Assembly: GCA_902506565.1 (NCBI GenBank)
Contig: LR732703.1
Location: forward strand, 3,062,916 to 3,126,915
DNA: 64,000 nt
Direction of reading: 5' to 3'
From: Burkholderiales bacterium 8X
GTDB taxonomy: Bacteria; Pseudomonadota; Gammaproteobacteria; Burkholderiales; Burkholderiaceae_C
In this document: piece after piece, positions 57,128-64,000 of the stretch
How positions within the stretch are numbered: position 1 is the first letter of the stretch
Layout: each line of letters opens with the position of its first letter
Made by a program: the position numbers and the translations under genes
Notes under the pieces: model-generated
What the model saw: the letters and a program-made list of their open reading frames with translations, nothing else
Database searches by the model: none
What the model was told of the DNA's origin: nothing

Positions 57128-59894
57128 AGTCAAACTGCCCGTCCGCCACCGCGACCTGCACCCGCTCGATCGGCCTGCCTTCCATCATCCGACCCAGGAA
57201 CTCACGCGAGATGTCCGGCAGCATCGTGTTGGTCAGGATGGCGTCGATCATTCGGCCGCCGGATTCGCTTTCGGTGCATCGGCTGACCACCAGCTTGACG
57301 ACTTCGTCCGTGTAGCCGAACGGAATCTGGTAGCGCGCCTCGACCCGCTTCTTGATGCGCTTGAGCTGCAGCTCGACGATCTGTCCGAGCATCTGGTCGC
57401 TGAGCGGGTAGTACGGAATGGTCACCAGCCGCCCCAGGAGCGCCGGCGGAAAGATCTTGAGCAGCGGATCGCGCAGCGCCTTGGCCATGCCGTCCGCATC
57501 GGGCATCAGCTCCGGGTCCTTGCACATGCTCGCGATGAGCTCGGTGCCGGCATTGGTGGTCAGGATGATCAGCGTGTTCTTGAAGTCGATGCTGCGGCCT
57601 TCGCCGTCTTCCATGAAGCCCTTGTCGAACACCTGGAAGAAAAGCTCGTGCACGTCCGGATGCGCCTTCTCGACCTCGTCGAGCAGCACCACGCTGTACG
57701 GGCGCCGCCGCACCGCCTCGGTCAGCACGCCGCCCTCGCCGTAGCCCACGTAGCCGGGCGGCGCGCCCTTGAGCGAACTGACCGTGTGAGCCTCCTGGTA
57801 CTCGCTCATGTTGATGACGATCATGTTCTGCTCGCCGCCATAGAGCGACTCGGCCAGCGCGATCGCGGTTTCGGTCTTGCCGACGCCGGAGGTGCCGGCC
57901 AGCATGAAGACGCCGATCGGCTTGCTCGGGTTGTCGAGCCCGGCGCGCGAGGTCTGGATGCGCTTGGCGATCATCTCCATCGCATGGTCCTGCCCGATCA
58001 CGCGCTGCGCCAAAAGGCGCGGCAACTTGAGCACGGTCTCGATCTCGTTGCGCTGCATGCGGCCGACCGGGATGCCAGTCCAGTCGGCCACCACCGAGGA
58101 CACGGCCTGCGCGTCGACCGAAGGCAGGATCAGCGGCGACTCGCCCTGCACTTGGGCGATGCTCGCCTGCAGCGCGTGCAATTCGTTCAGCAGTGCTTCG
58201 CGCTTCAGAGCCTGAGCAGCCGGGTCGATATCGGCGGACGCCGGAGACGCCACCGGCGGCGCGCTGGCGGGCCTCGCTTCGCTCGACGCTTCGGCCGGCC
58301 CTCGCGGCGACGCCGCCGCCGCGTCGTTCGCGTCCACCGGCTGGTTGCCCTCGCGCAGTTGCGCGCGCAGCGCCAGCAATCGGTCGACCAATCCTTTTTC
58401 TTCCTTCCAGCGCGCATCGAGCGTGGCGAGCTGCGTCCTGGCTTCGGCCAGCTGCGACTCGACCGCGGATGAACGCCCGCCGACCTCGATACCGATGGCG
58501 CCTTCGCGGCCGATGATCTCCTGCTCGATGACCAGGCTCTCGATGCGGCGCAGGCAGTCCTCGACCTGCGGCGGCGTCGCGTGCTGCGACACCGCGACCC
58601 GCGCGCAGGCGGTGTCGAGCAGGCTCACGGCCTTGTCCGGCAGCTGTCGTGCCGGAATGTAGCGATGCGACAGCTTGACCGCTGCCTCGATCGCCTCGTC
58701 GAGCAGCTGCACGCGATGGTGCTTTTCGAGGACGCTCGCCACGCCGCGAAGCATCAGGATCGCCTTTGCCTCGTCCGGCTCCGGCACCTGCACCACCTGG
58801 AAGCGCCGCGTCAGCGCCGGATCCTTCTCGATGTACTTCTTGTACTCGGCCCAGGTGGTGGCGCCAATGGTGCGAAGGTTGCCGCGTGCCAGCGCCGGCT
58901 TGAGCAGGTTGGCCGCATCGCCGGTACCGGCCGCGCCGCCCGCGCCCACCAGCGTGTGGATCTCGTCGATGAACAGGATGATCGGCGTGGGCGAGGCCTG
59001 CACCTCGTCGATGACCTGCCGCAGCCGCTGCTCGAACTCGCCCTTCATGCTGGCGCCGGCCTGCAGCAGGCCGATGTCGAGCGTGAGCAGCTTGACGTCC
59101 TTGAGCTGCGGCGGCACGTCGCCTCGCGCCAGGCGTACCGCGAAGCCCTCCACCACGGCGGTCTTGCCGACGCCGGCCTCGCCGGTGAGGAGCGGATTGT
59201 TCTGGCGCCGCCGCATCAGCACGTCGACGATCTGGCGGATTTCCTCGTCGCGGCCGGTGACCGGATCGATCTCGCCCTTGCGGGCCTTCTCGGTCAGGTC
59301 GACCGCGAACTTCTTGAGCGCGTCGCCCTTGCCCATCGCGGCGGGTGCCATCGCGCCGCTGTCTTCGCCGGGTGCGCCGCTGCCCATGCCGGTGCCGTCC
59401 TGTGCACGCATCTTCGATTCGGGCGAGGGGTCGCAGATCTGGGAGAACTGGTCGGCCAGGTCCTCGACCTTGATTTTCTCGAACTGCCTCGACAGGCCGA
59501 AGAGCGGATTGCGCAGGCTCGGCGTCTTGAGCATGCCGACCAGCAGGTAGCCGGTTCGCACCTGGGCTTCGCCGAACTGGAGCGTGGCGTAGGTCCAGGC
59601 GCGTTCGACCGCGTTCTCGATGTGCGGCGAGAAGTCGCTGATGGCGGTGGCGCCACGCGGCAGCCGGTCGAGCGCCGCCGTCATGTCCTTGGAAATGGCG
59701 GCGATGTCCAGGCCGTAGTGCTGGATCACGCGATGCAGGTCCGAGTCCTGCGTCTGCAGCAGTTGCGCGAACCAGTGCTCCAGCTCCACGTATGGATTAC
59801 CGCGCATCTTGCAGAAGATGGTGGCGCCTTCGATGGCCTTGTAGGCCAGCGAGTTGAGCTTGCCGAAGAGCGCGGTGCGGCTGATTTCACTCAT
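57117..59894 (-). CDS. clpV: T6SS sheath-recycling AAA+ ATPase ClpV
   Basis: A 925-residue Clp/Hsp100 protein. The N-domain begins SRTALFGKLNSLAYKAIEGA. The first AAA domain has Walker A GEAGVGKT (238-245) and Walker B IILFIDEIHTLVGAGG; then comes a middle coiled-coil region with an Ala/Pro-rich insertion. The second AAA domain has GTSGVGKT and VVLLDEVEKAHPD. Its sequence is of ClpV type, not ClpB. It disassembles contracted TssBC sheaths in the cytoplasm. It follows tssG by 39 bp. Confidence 0.96.
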   Translation of the reverse strand: MSEISRTALFGKLNSLAYKAIEGATIFCKMRGNPYVELEHWFAQLLQTQDSDLHRVIQHYGLDIAAISKDMTAALDRLPRGATAISDFSPHIENAVERAWTYATLQFGEAQVRTGYLLVGMLKTPSLRNPLFGLSRQFEKIKVEDLADQFSQICDPSPESKMRAQDGTGMGSGAPGEDSGAMAPAAMGKGDALKKFAVDLTEKARKGEIDPVTGRDEEIRQIVDVLMRRRQNNPLLTGEAGVGKTAVVEGFAVRLARGDVPPQLKDVKLLTLDIGLLQAGASMKGEFEQRLRQVIDEVQASPTPIILFIDEIHTLVGAGGAAGTGDAANLLKPALARGNLRTIGATTWAEYKKYIEKDPALTRRFQVVQVPEPDEAKAILMLRGVASVLEKHHRVQLLDEAIEAAVKLSHRYIPARQLPDKAVSLLDTACARVAVSQHATPPQVEDCLRRIESLVIEQEIIGREGAIGIEVGGRSSAVESQLAEARTQLATLDARWKEEKGLVDRLLALRAQLREGNQPVDANDAAAASPRGPAEASSEARPASAPPVASPASADIDPAAQALKREALLNELHALQASIAQVQGESPLILPSVDAQAVSSVVADWTGIPVGRMQRNEIETVLKLPRLLAQRVIGQDHAMEMIAKRIQTSRAGLDNPSKPIGVFMLAGTSGVGKTETAIALAESLYGGEQNMIVINMSEYQEAHTVSSLKGAPPGYVGYGEGGVLTEAVRRRPYSVVLLDEVEKAHPDVHELFFQVFDKGFMEDGEGRSIDFKNTLIILTTNAGTELIASMCKDPELMPDADGMAKALRDPLLKIFPPALLGRLVTIPYYPLSDQMLGQIVELQLKRIKKRVEARYQIPFGYTDEVVKLVVSRCTESESGGRMIDAILTNTMLPDISREFLGRMMEGRPIERVQVAVADGQFDYAF

Positions 59895-59933
59895 GAGCTT
59901 TCTCCCGTTAGAGACTGGATGAAGGATGGGGAT

Positions 59934-61013
59934 CTAAAAGCGGGCGTCGCCGTCGATGCGCAGCTCGTCGCCGTCGCGGCTGCGGCTTTGTTGCCCGAGC
60001 CAGGACACCCAGCCGAGCCGCGGCGCATTGCCGTGCAGCGCGCCGAGACGGGTGGGCGGCACCTGCCGTTTCTCGAGCGCGAGCTGCGCATCCCAATACA
60101 GCTCGTCGCCGAGCAGCTGCTGCAGCCAGCGCTTGAGAGCCGGCCGGCCCGAGCCGGTCGGCAGGAACATGCGGTACTGCGCGAAGCTGAGCGGGCCCAG
60201 GTGCAGCCGCACCCGATGCTGCCGATCCCAGGCCCGGCGGCCGAGCATGGCGCCGCGGCCGAGCGTGCAGGAGCGCTCGCCGCGGCCGAGCTGCGTGAGC
60301 TCCTGCCGGGGCACCTCGATCCAGTGGCCGATCCAGGGTTCGAGCCGCACCGGCACGCCGAAGTAGCTACCCAGCACGGCTTCGACGCTCTCGGCGTTGT
60401 GTACGCGGCGCGCAAGCCAGCCCGAGAAATGCAGCCTCGCGTCGTCATGAATGTCGTCGCGCTCCTGCCGCGCCGCGGTGCCGATGCCGACCAGCGAACC
60501 GACCTGCGCCCTGAAGCCGTCCTGCTGCGGCCGGTCGAGCCCGACCGCCGGCCGCGCCTGTGCCCAGGCCCGATAGAAGAAGATCGAGAACCGGTGGCCC
60601 AGCATGTCGAGGAAGGCCAGCCAGGTCGGGTCGCCATGGTTGATGGTGCGTTCGCGGATGAAGTCGCTCAGGTGCACCGGCAGCGGGCCATTCGGTCCGA
60701 GATAGCCGAAGAAATGCTGGCGCAGGCGCGGCGGCGAATGCGCGGTCGCGGCCTCGAAGCGGCTGAAGCTCGCCGGCGCGAAGGCGAGCGACGGCTCCTG
60801 GCCGATGCGGACCGGCTCGGCGCTCGGCAGCAAGGCCCGGCCCCAGCGCGGCGCCGGAAAGGCCAGTGCCTCGAGCTTGCGCATGACCGCGAAGTAGTCG
60901 TAGGCCCAGGGCTCCGCCGACCATGCCTGCACTTGCAGGGCGACCGCGCCCGGCGCTGGTGCGTCGGCCTCCAGGTCTACAGGATGGGTCGGGTTCCGCA
61001 CTGCGGCCTCCAT
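59934..61013 (-). CDS. tssG: T6SS baseplate protein TssG
   Basis: A 359-residue TssG: YDYFAVMRKLEAL, VRIGQEPSLAFAPASF, LRQHFFGYLGPNGPLPVHLSDF and RTINHGDPTWLAFLDMLGHRF are typical of the family. It forms the baseplate wedge with TssF, TssE and TssK. ATG 61013 overlaps the tssF end by 37 bp, suggesting translational coupling. Confidence 0.93.
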   Translation of the reverse strand: MEAAVRNPTHPVDLEADAPAPGAVALQVQAWSAEPWAYDYFAVMRKLEALAFPAPRWGRALLPSAEPVRIGQEPSLAFAPASFSRFEAATAHSPPRLRQHFFGYLGPNGPLPVHLSDFIRERTINHGDPTWLAFLDMLGHRFSIFFYRAWAQARPAVGLDRPQQDGFRAQVGSLVGIGTAARQERDDIHDDARLHFSGWLARRVHNAESVEAVLGSYFGVPVRLEPWIGHWIEVPRQELTQLGRGERSCTLGRGAMLGRRAWDRQHRVRLHLGPLSFAQYRMFLPTGSGRPALKRWLQQLLGDELYWDAQLALEKRQVPPTRLGALHGNAPRLGWVSWLGQQSRSRDGDELRIDGDARF

Positions 61014-62878
61014 CGCATCGACTCGCCCTTGCCGGCGATGGCGAGCACGGTCTCGACGAAATGATTGACCTCCACGTGGCGCGCCAGGAAGCGGGCCATG
61101 ACCGCGCCGAACAGGAACGCGCTGTGTCCGTGGAAGGCGTTGCGATCGACTTCGAGCGTGACCTCGAGGCCCCGCCCGAACGCGATCGGACCGCTAATCG
61201 GCAGCCGTCTTGCCACCGGCCTCGACCGCAGATGGAGCAGCCCGCGCACCTGGGCCTGCCGGACTTCATCGGCATGAACCGCATACAGCATCAGCATCTC
61301 GCGCAAGGCCGCCGCGCCTTGCTCGGGCGAGCTATCGGCGAGCGACAGGTAGTTGAGCGCCAGGTGGTCGAGCACCCGCCAGCCCAAGCCCTGCCCCACC
61401 ACCGGCGAGACCGGCCGCGAGGGCCCGCGAACCATGCGGACGCGCTGCACCGGCAGCGAGTCGATGCAGTCGAAGTCGTGATCGCGGCCGAGCGGCAACA
61501 GGAGCGGCAGGTCGCGGTTGGTGACCAGCGCCGTGACCGCCAGCTGACGGAGCGAAGCGCTGTAGGGTGCCTGTTGCGGATCGACGATCTGCAGGTAGAC
61601 CTCGGAGCCGATGTGGCTGCTGCGATGGCCGTCGCTGCGCTGCTTGGCCGACAGCATGCGCGGATCGCGCGTGGTGGTGAAGTAGGCCGGATGGCTGTGG
61701 CGGCTGCCGTGGAAGGCGGCGTAGAAGGGCAGGAACTTCTGCTCCAGCACGCTGTCCTGGCCGGGGTTGGCATGACCCACCACCTCGGTGAGCGAATGCA
61801 CCTCGAAGTCCTGCGGCCGGGTCCGGTCGGGCACCAGGTGGAACTGGCTCACGCCCTCGCTCACCTGGACCCGGTCGAGCCGCTTGGCGAAGAGGTTGAC
61901 CGCGGGCACGCAGTGCAGCTGCACGTTGTCGGCCGTGACCAGCTTCTCGAGTGCCGGATCGCCGCGCGAGAACAGCACCACGATCTCGACATCGGGTACC
62001 GCCATGCCGGCCAGCACCCGCCGGAGCCCCGCGATGCGGGCGAACTGAAAGCGCTGCGGAAACGCGAAGTACTCCTGCACCAGCCGATAGCCCGAGAAGC
62101 CGGTCGCCGTGACCGGCAGCAGCGCCTCGTCGTCCTCGAAGCCAACCGGCTGCACCGCGCTTGCGGGCAAGTGCCGCACCGCGGCGCCGGCAGCGCCCGT
62201 GGCCACGCCGCCTGCGGCCAGGGGCTGCACCATCACGCCGATCGGGTTGCCGAGCATGCACTCGTGCAGCTGCCAGGCGACGTCGTCCGCGCCACCGAAA
62301 TGGATCAGCAGCTGGTCAAGTTCGATCTGGGCGAAGTCGAGCCCGGCGGTGGCATGCAGCGCGATGCGCAGGCCGCCCCGGATCTCGCGCGCACCGGCAT
62401 GCTGGTTGAGCGGCAGGTCGGGCGCGTAGCTGAAGTACTGGGCCCGGCGCACTTCCACCGGCCACATCCGCAACGCGTTCGCGGTGCGAAACTCGACATG
62501 CGTGTTCTGCCCGACCGCCTGGCGCGCCCGCAGCCCGCTGTTTCGCGGCAGCACGGGGCCGCTGGCGAGCCCGGCATCGGACAGGTCGGGCGTCATCGAC
62601 ATCACCGTCAACGAAGGCGTCGGCGCCATGAAATGCGGGTACACCACGTCGAGCAGGTGGCCGGTGAAGCGCGGGTATTCGGCATCGAGCTTGAGGCCGA
62701 CCCTGGCCGACAGGAAGGCCGTGGCCTCGATCAATCGCTCGACGTACGGGTCGGCGACTTCCTGGCCCTCGATGCCGAGCCGGCTCGCGATCTTGGGGAA
62801 GGCGCGTGCGAACTCGGAGGAGCTTTCGCGAAAGTAGCGAAGCTCCTGTTCGTACAGGGTCAGGAGACGCGGATCCAC
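60977..62878 (-). CDS. tssF: T6SS baseplate protein TssF
   Basis: A 633-residue TssF with the conserved N-terminus LTLYEQELRYFRESSSEFARAFPKIASRLG, PYVERLIEATAFLSARV and the C-terminal GRGLEVTLEVDRNAFHGHSAFLFGAVMARFLARHVEVNHFVETVL. The start is GTG 62878; no in-frame ATG fits and the family N-terminus begins here. It lies 8 bp after tssE and overlaps tssG by 37 bp. Confidence 0.95.
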   Translation of the reverse strand: MDPRLLTLYEQELRYFRESSSEFARAFPKIASRLGIEGQEVADPYVERLIEATAFLSARVGLKLDAEYPRFTGHLLDVVYPHFMAPTPSLTVMSMTPDLSDAGLASGPVLPRNSGLRARQAVGQNTHVEFRTANALRMWPVEVRRAQYFSYAPDLPLNQHAGAREIRGGLRIALHATAGLDFAQIELDQLLIHFGGADDVAWQLHECMLGNPIGVMVQPLAAGGVATGAAGAAVRHLPASAVQPVGFEDDEALLPVTATGFSGYRLVQEYFAFPQRFQFARIAGLRRVLAGMAVPDVEIVVLFSRGDPALEKLVTADNVQLHCVPAVNLFAKRLDRVQVSEGVSQFHLVPDRTRPQDFEVHSLTEVVGHANPGQDSVLEQKFLPFYAAFHGSRHSHPAYFTTTRDPRMLSAKQRSDGHRSSHIGSEVYLQIVDPQQAPYSASLRQLAVTALVTNRDLPLLLPLGRDHDFDCIDSLPVQRVRMVRGPSRPVSPVVGQGLGWRVLDHLALNYLSLADSSPEQGAAALREMLMLYAVHADEVRQAQVRGLLHLRSRPVARRLPISGPIAFGRGLEVTLEVDRNAFHGHSAFLFGAVMARFLARHVEVNHFVETVLAIAGKGESMRWRPQCGTRPIL

Positions 62879-62886
62879 GGCAGGTC

Positions 62887-63402
62887 TCAGCGCAGATTGG
62901 GGCCGTCGACCATTTCGATGCGGCCTTCCTCGAGATCGATGCGGCTTCGCATGAGGAACTCGAGCGGCACCGGCTGGGCCCAGAGCATGCCGCGGATCTG
63001 CAGGCCGATGCGGTTGTGCGAATCGAGGGCCGAGCCTTCCATGACGAGTTCCACTTCGAGTGTGCGGGGCAGGATGCGAGGCTCGAACTGCAGGATCGCG
63101 TTCTTCAAAGCCTGTTCCATGCTGACACGCTGCACCGACGACGTGAACTGGCCGGACAGCATAGGCAGTCCGTAGTTGAAGACCGAGCGTGCCGCATGCG
63201 GATAGCGCGGATCGTCGTACGCGAGGCCATGCGCGGTGCAGTTGAACAACCACGACAGATCGCGCAGAACCGCCTGCCGCAGCGCCTGGCGGGTGAGCGT
63301 GCGTTCGTCGTCGCGCTCTTGCGTCTTGCCCGGATCGTCGTCGATCAGCCGATCGAGAAGCGAGGGCTGGAGGCGCTCCTGCGCCGCGGTTTCATTCGCC
63401 AT
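62887..63402 (-). CDS. tssE: T6SS baseplate protein TssE
   Basis: A 171-residue gp25-like protein: QPSLLDRLIDDDPGK, LRQAVLRDLSWLFNCTAHG, ARSVFNYGLPMLSGQ and LEVELVMEGSALDS. It connects baseplate to sheath. ATG 63402 begins the conserved region and overlaps the tagJ end by 11 bp. Confidence 0.94.
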   Translation of the reverse strand: MANETAAQERLQPSLLDRLIDDDPGKTQERDDERTLTRQALRQAVLRDLSWLFNCTAHGLAYDDPRYPHAARSVFNYGLPMLSGQFTSSVQRVSMEQALKNAILQFEPRILPRTLEVELVMEGSALDSHNRIGLQIRGMLWAQPVPLEFLMRSRIDLEEGRIEMVDGPNLR

Positions 63403-64000
63403 CGGCGAGCGCCGGCTCGAAGGCGATCTCGCGCACGTCGAGCATCGCGTGCTCGCCGATGTCGCTGGTCCACATCCGCTGGCCGTAGCCGGCCCAGACC
63501 TCGCTGCGCAGCTCTCGCCATTCGGTGCTTCGCGACAGCAGCACGCCGCCGTCATCGCAGCCGGTGCTGCCCTGGTAGCGGGTGGGCACCAGCGCCAGCG
63601 TCTCGCCGCCGTTCTCAAACTGCAGGTGCGCCGGCAGCCAGACCTTGTCGCGCAGGTCTTCGGGCGGCTCGAACTTGAGTTCGGCCAACCGGGCGAACGG
63701 AATCCAGTAGTAGCGGCCGTTGACGAAGGCCTCGAGCACCGGACCGAGCCGCATGTCGGCATCCGCCAGCCATTCGAAAGGCACGCCGTCGATCCGCCCG
63801 GCAGAGGCCGGCGCCGCGTCGAAGGCGCGCTGGCGAAGGTCTTCCGCCAGCTCGGCATCGCCCGCGCCGGCGCGCAGCAGCGATTCGATCAGCAAGGCCA
63901 GCCACGGATCGGGCTGGCCGAACACCATTGGCGTGCGGACGCCGGCGAAGACCTCGGCCCGCAGGCTCTCGCAGCGGATCGCATCGCCGTAGACCTGCTT
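63392..64000 (-). CDS. tagJ: T6SS accessory protein TagJ (ImpE/SciE), 5' end outside the window
   Basis: The minus-strand frame is open to the right edge and codes for at least 202 residues, reading KQVYGDAIRCESLRAEVF at the edge and then PDPWLALLIESLLRAG, FEWLADADMRLGPVLEAFVNGRYYWIPF and VWLPAHLQFENGGETLALVPTRY. These are signatures of TagJ, which binds ClpV in some systems. Its ATG lies beyond base 64000, so the Met at 63928 is internal and not the start. The clpV/tssGFE arrangement downstream fits. Confidence 0.9.
   Translation of the reverse strand, partial: KQVYGDAIRCESLRAEVFAGVRTPMVFGQPDPWLALLIESLLRAGAGDAELAEDLRQRAFDAAPASAGRIDGVPFEWLADADMRLGPVLEAFVNGRYYWIPFARLAELKFEPPEDLRDKVWLPAHLQFENGGETLALVPTRYQGSTGCDDGGVLLSRSTEWRELRSEVWAGYGQRMWTSDIGEHAMLDVREIAFEPALADGE

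Noticed and set aside
60977..63253. A 758-residue TssF with a long N-terminal extension
   Set aside because: Residues before GTG 62878 are shadow of tssE, and the TssF family begins at the Leu-Thr-Leu-Tyr-Glu-Gln segment right after it.

Overview
The window looks like chromosome of a GC-rich betaproteobacterium of the Comamonadaceae, most like Variovorax. The reasons are the tRNA-Tyr/tRNA-Gly/tRNA-Thr/tuf operon at the left edge, the trpEGDC block with ung, the Rieske/Liv-transporter catabolic cluster, and a Burkholderiales-type T6SS with DUF2169, DUF4150, DUF6484 and TIGR02270 accessory proteins. This placement comes from gene content only; no 16S or phylogeny was available.

Region 1 (1-7091, all minus strand) is housekeeping: the start of tuf, three tRNAs with their promoter, ung, trpC, trpD, a threonine aldolase, trpG and trpE. 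Upstream of trpE is a 27-residue leader ORF with two near-adjacent Trp codons, which I read as trpL of an attenuator.

Region 2 (7126-36534) is a catabolic island of about 29 kb lying between trpL-trpE and gph, genes that usually adjoin in Burkholderiales. It holds two Rieske dioxygenase alpha/beta pairs, one reductase, two acyl-CoA ligases, a Liv-type ABC transporter with a fused LivM-LivG and three paralogous binding proteins, several SDRs, an isatin-hydrolase-like cyclase, a thiolase-fold protein next to a DUF35-SDR fusion, indolepyruvate:ferredoxin oxidoreductase subunits and a MarR regulator. Content and order match what I recall of the iad (indole-3-acetic acid degradation) locus of Variovorax. 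The inferred route is: IAA is dioxygenated, activated with CoA, cleaved by retro-aldol to isatin plus acetyl-CoA, and isatin is hydrolysed towards anthranilate, beside the anthranilate-using trp genes. A 12-bp motif, TTGACANTTRAA, overlaps three predicted promoters here and is a strong candidate operator of the MarR protein.

A third operon in the island (32798-36534) encodes an octopine-dehydrogenase-family protein, a 3-hydroxyacyl-CoA dehydrogenase, an alpha/beta-hydrolase lacking its nucleophile and catalytic His, and an MDR oxidoreductase.

Region 3 (36696-38206) has gph, a 7-bp tandem repeat and an orphan LuxR-type response regulator.

Region 4 (38428-64000) is a type VI secretion locus. 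Core genes seen are tssL, a short TssM-like gene, tssJ, tssA, tssB, tssC, hcp, vgrG, clpV, tssG, tssF, tssE and tagJ (cut by the window end). Control genes are a PP2C phosphatase and an FHA protein. There are two candidate effectors: a CHAP-like amidase after hcp, and a Cys-rich nuclease-like toxin with a SMI1/KNR4 partner in the VgrG module. A ketosynthase-like protein without catalytic residues is fused to a TIGR02270 HEAT-like domain. tssK and a full-length tssM are not in the window. No intergenic gap exceeds 300 bp.
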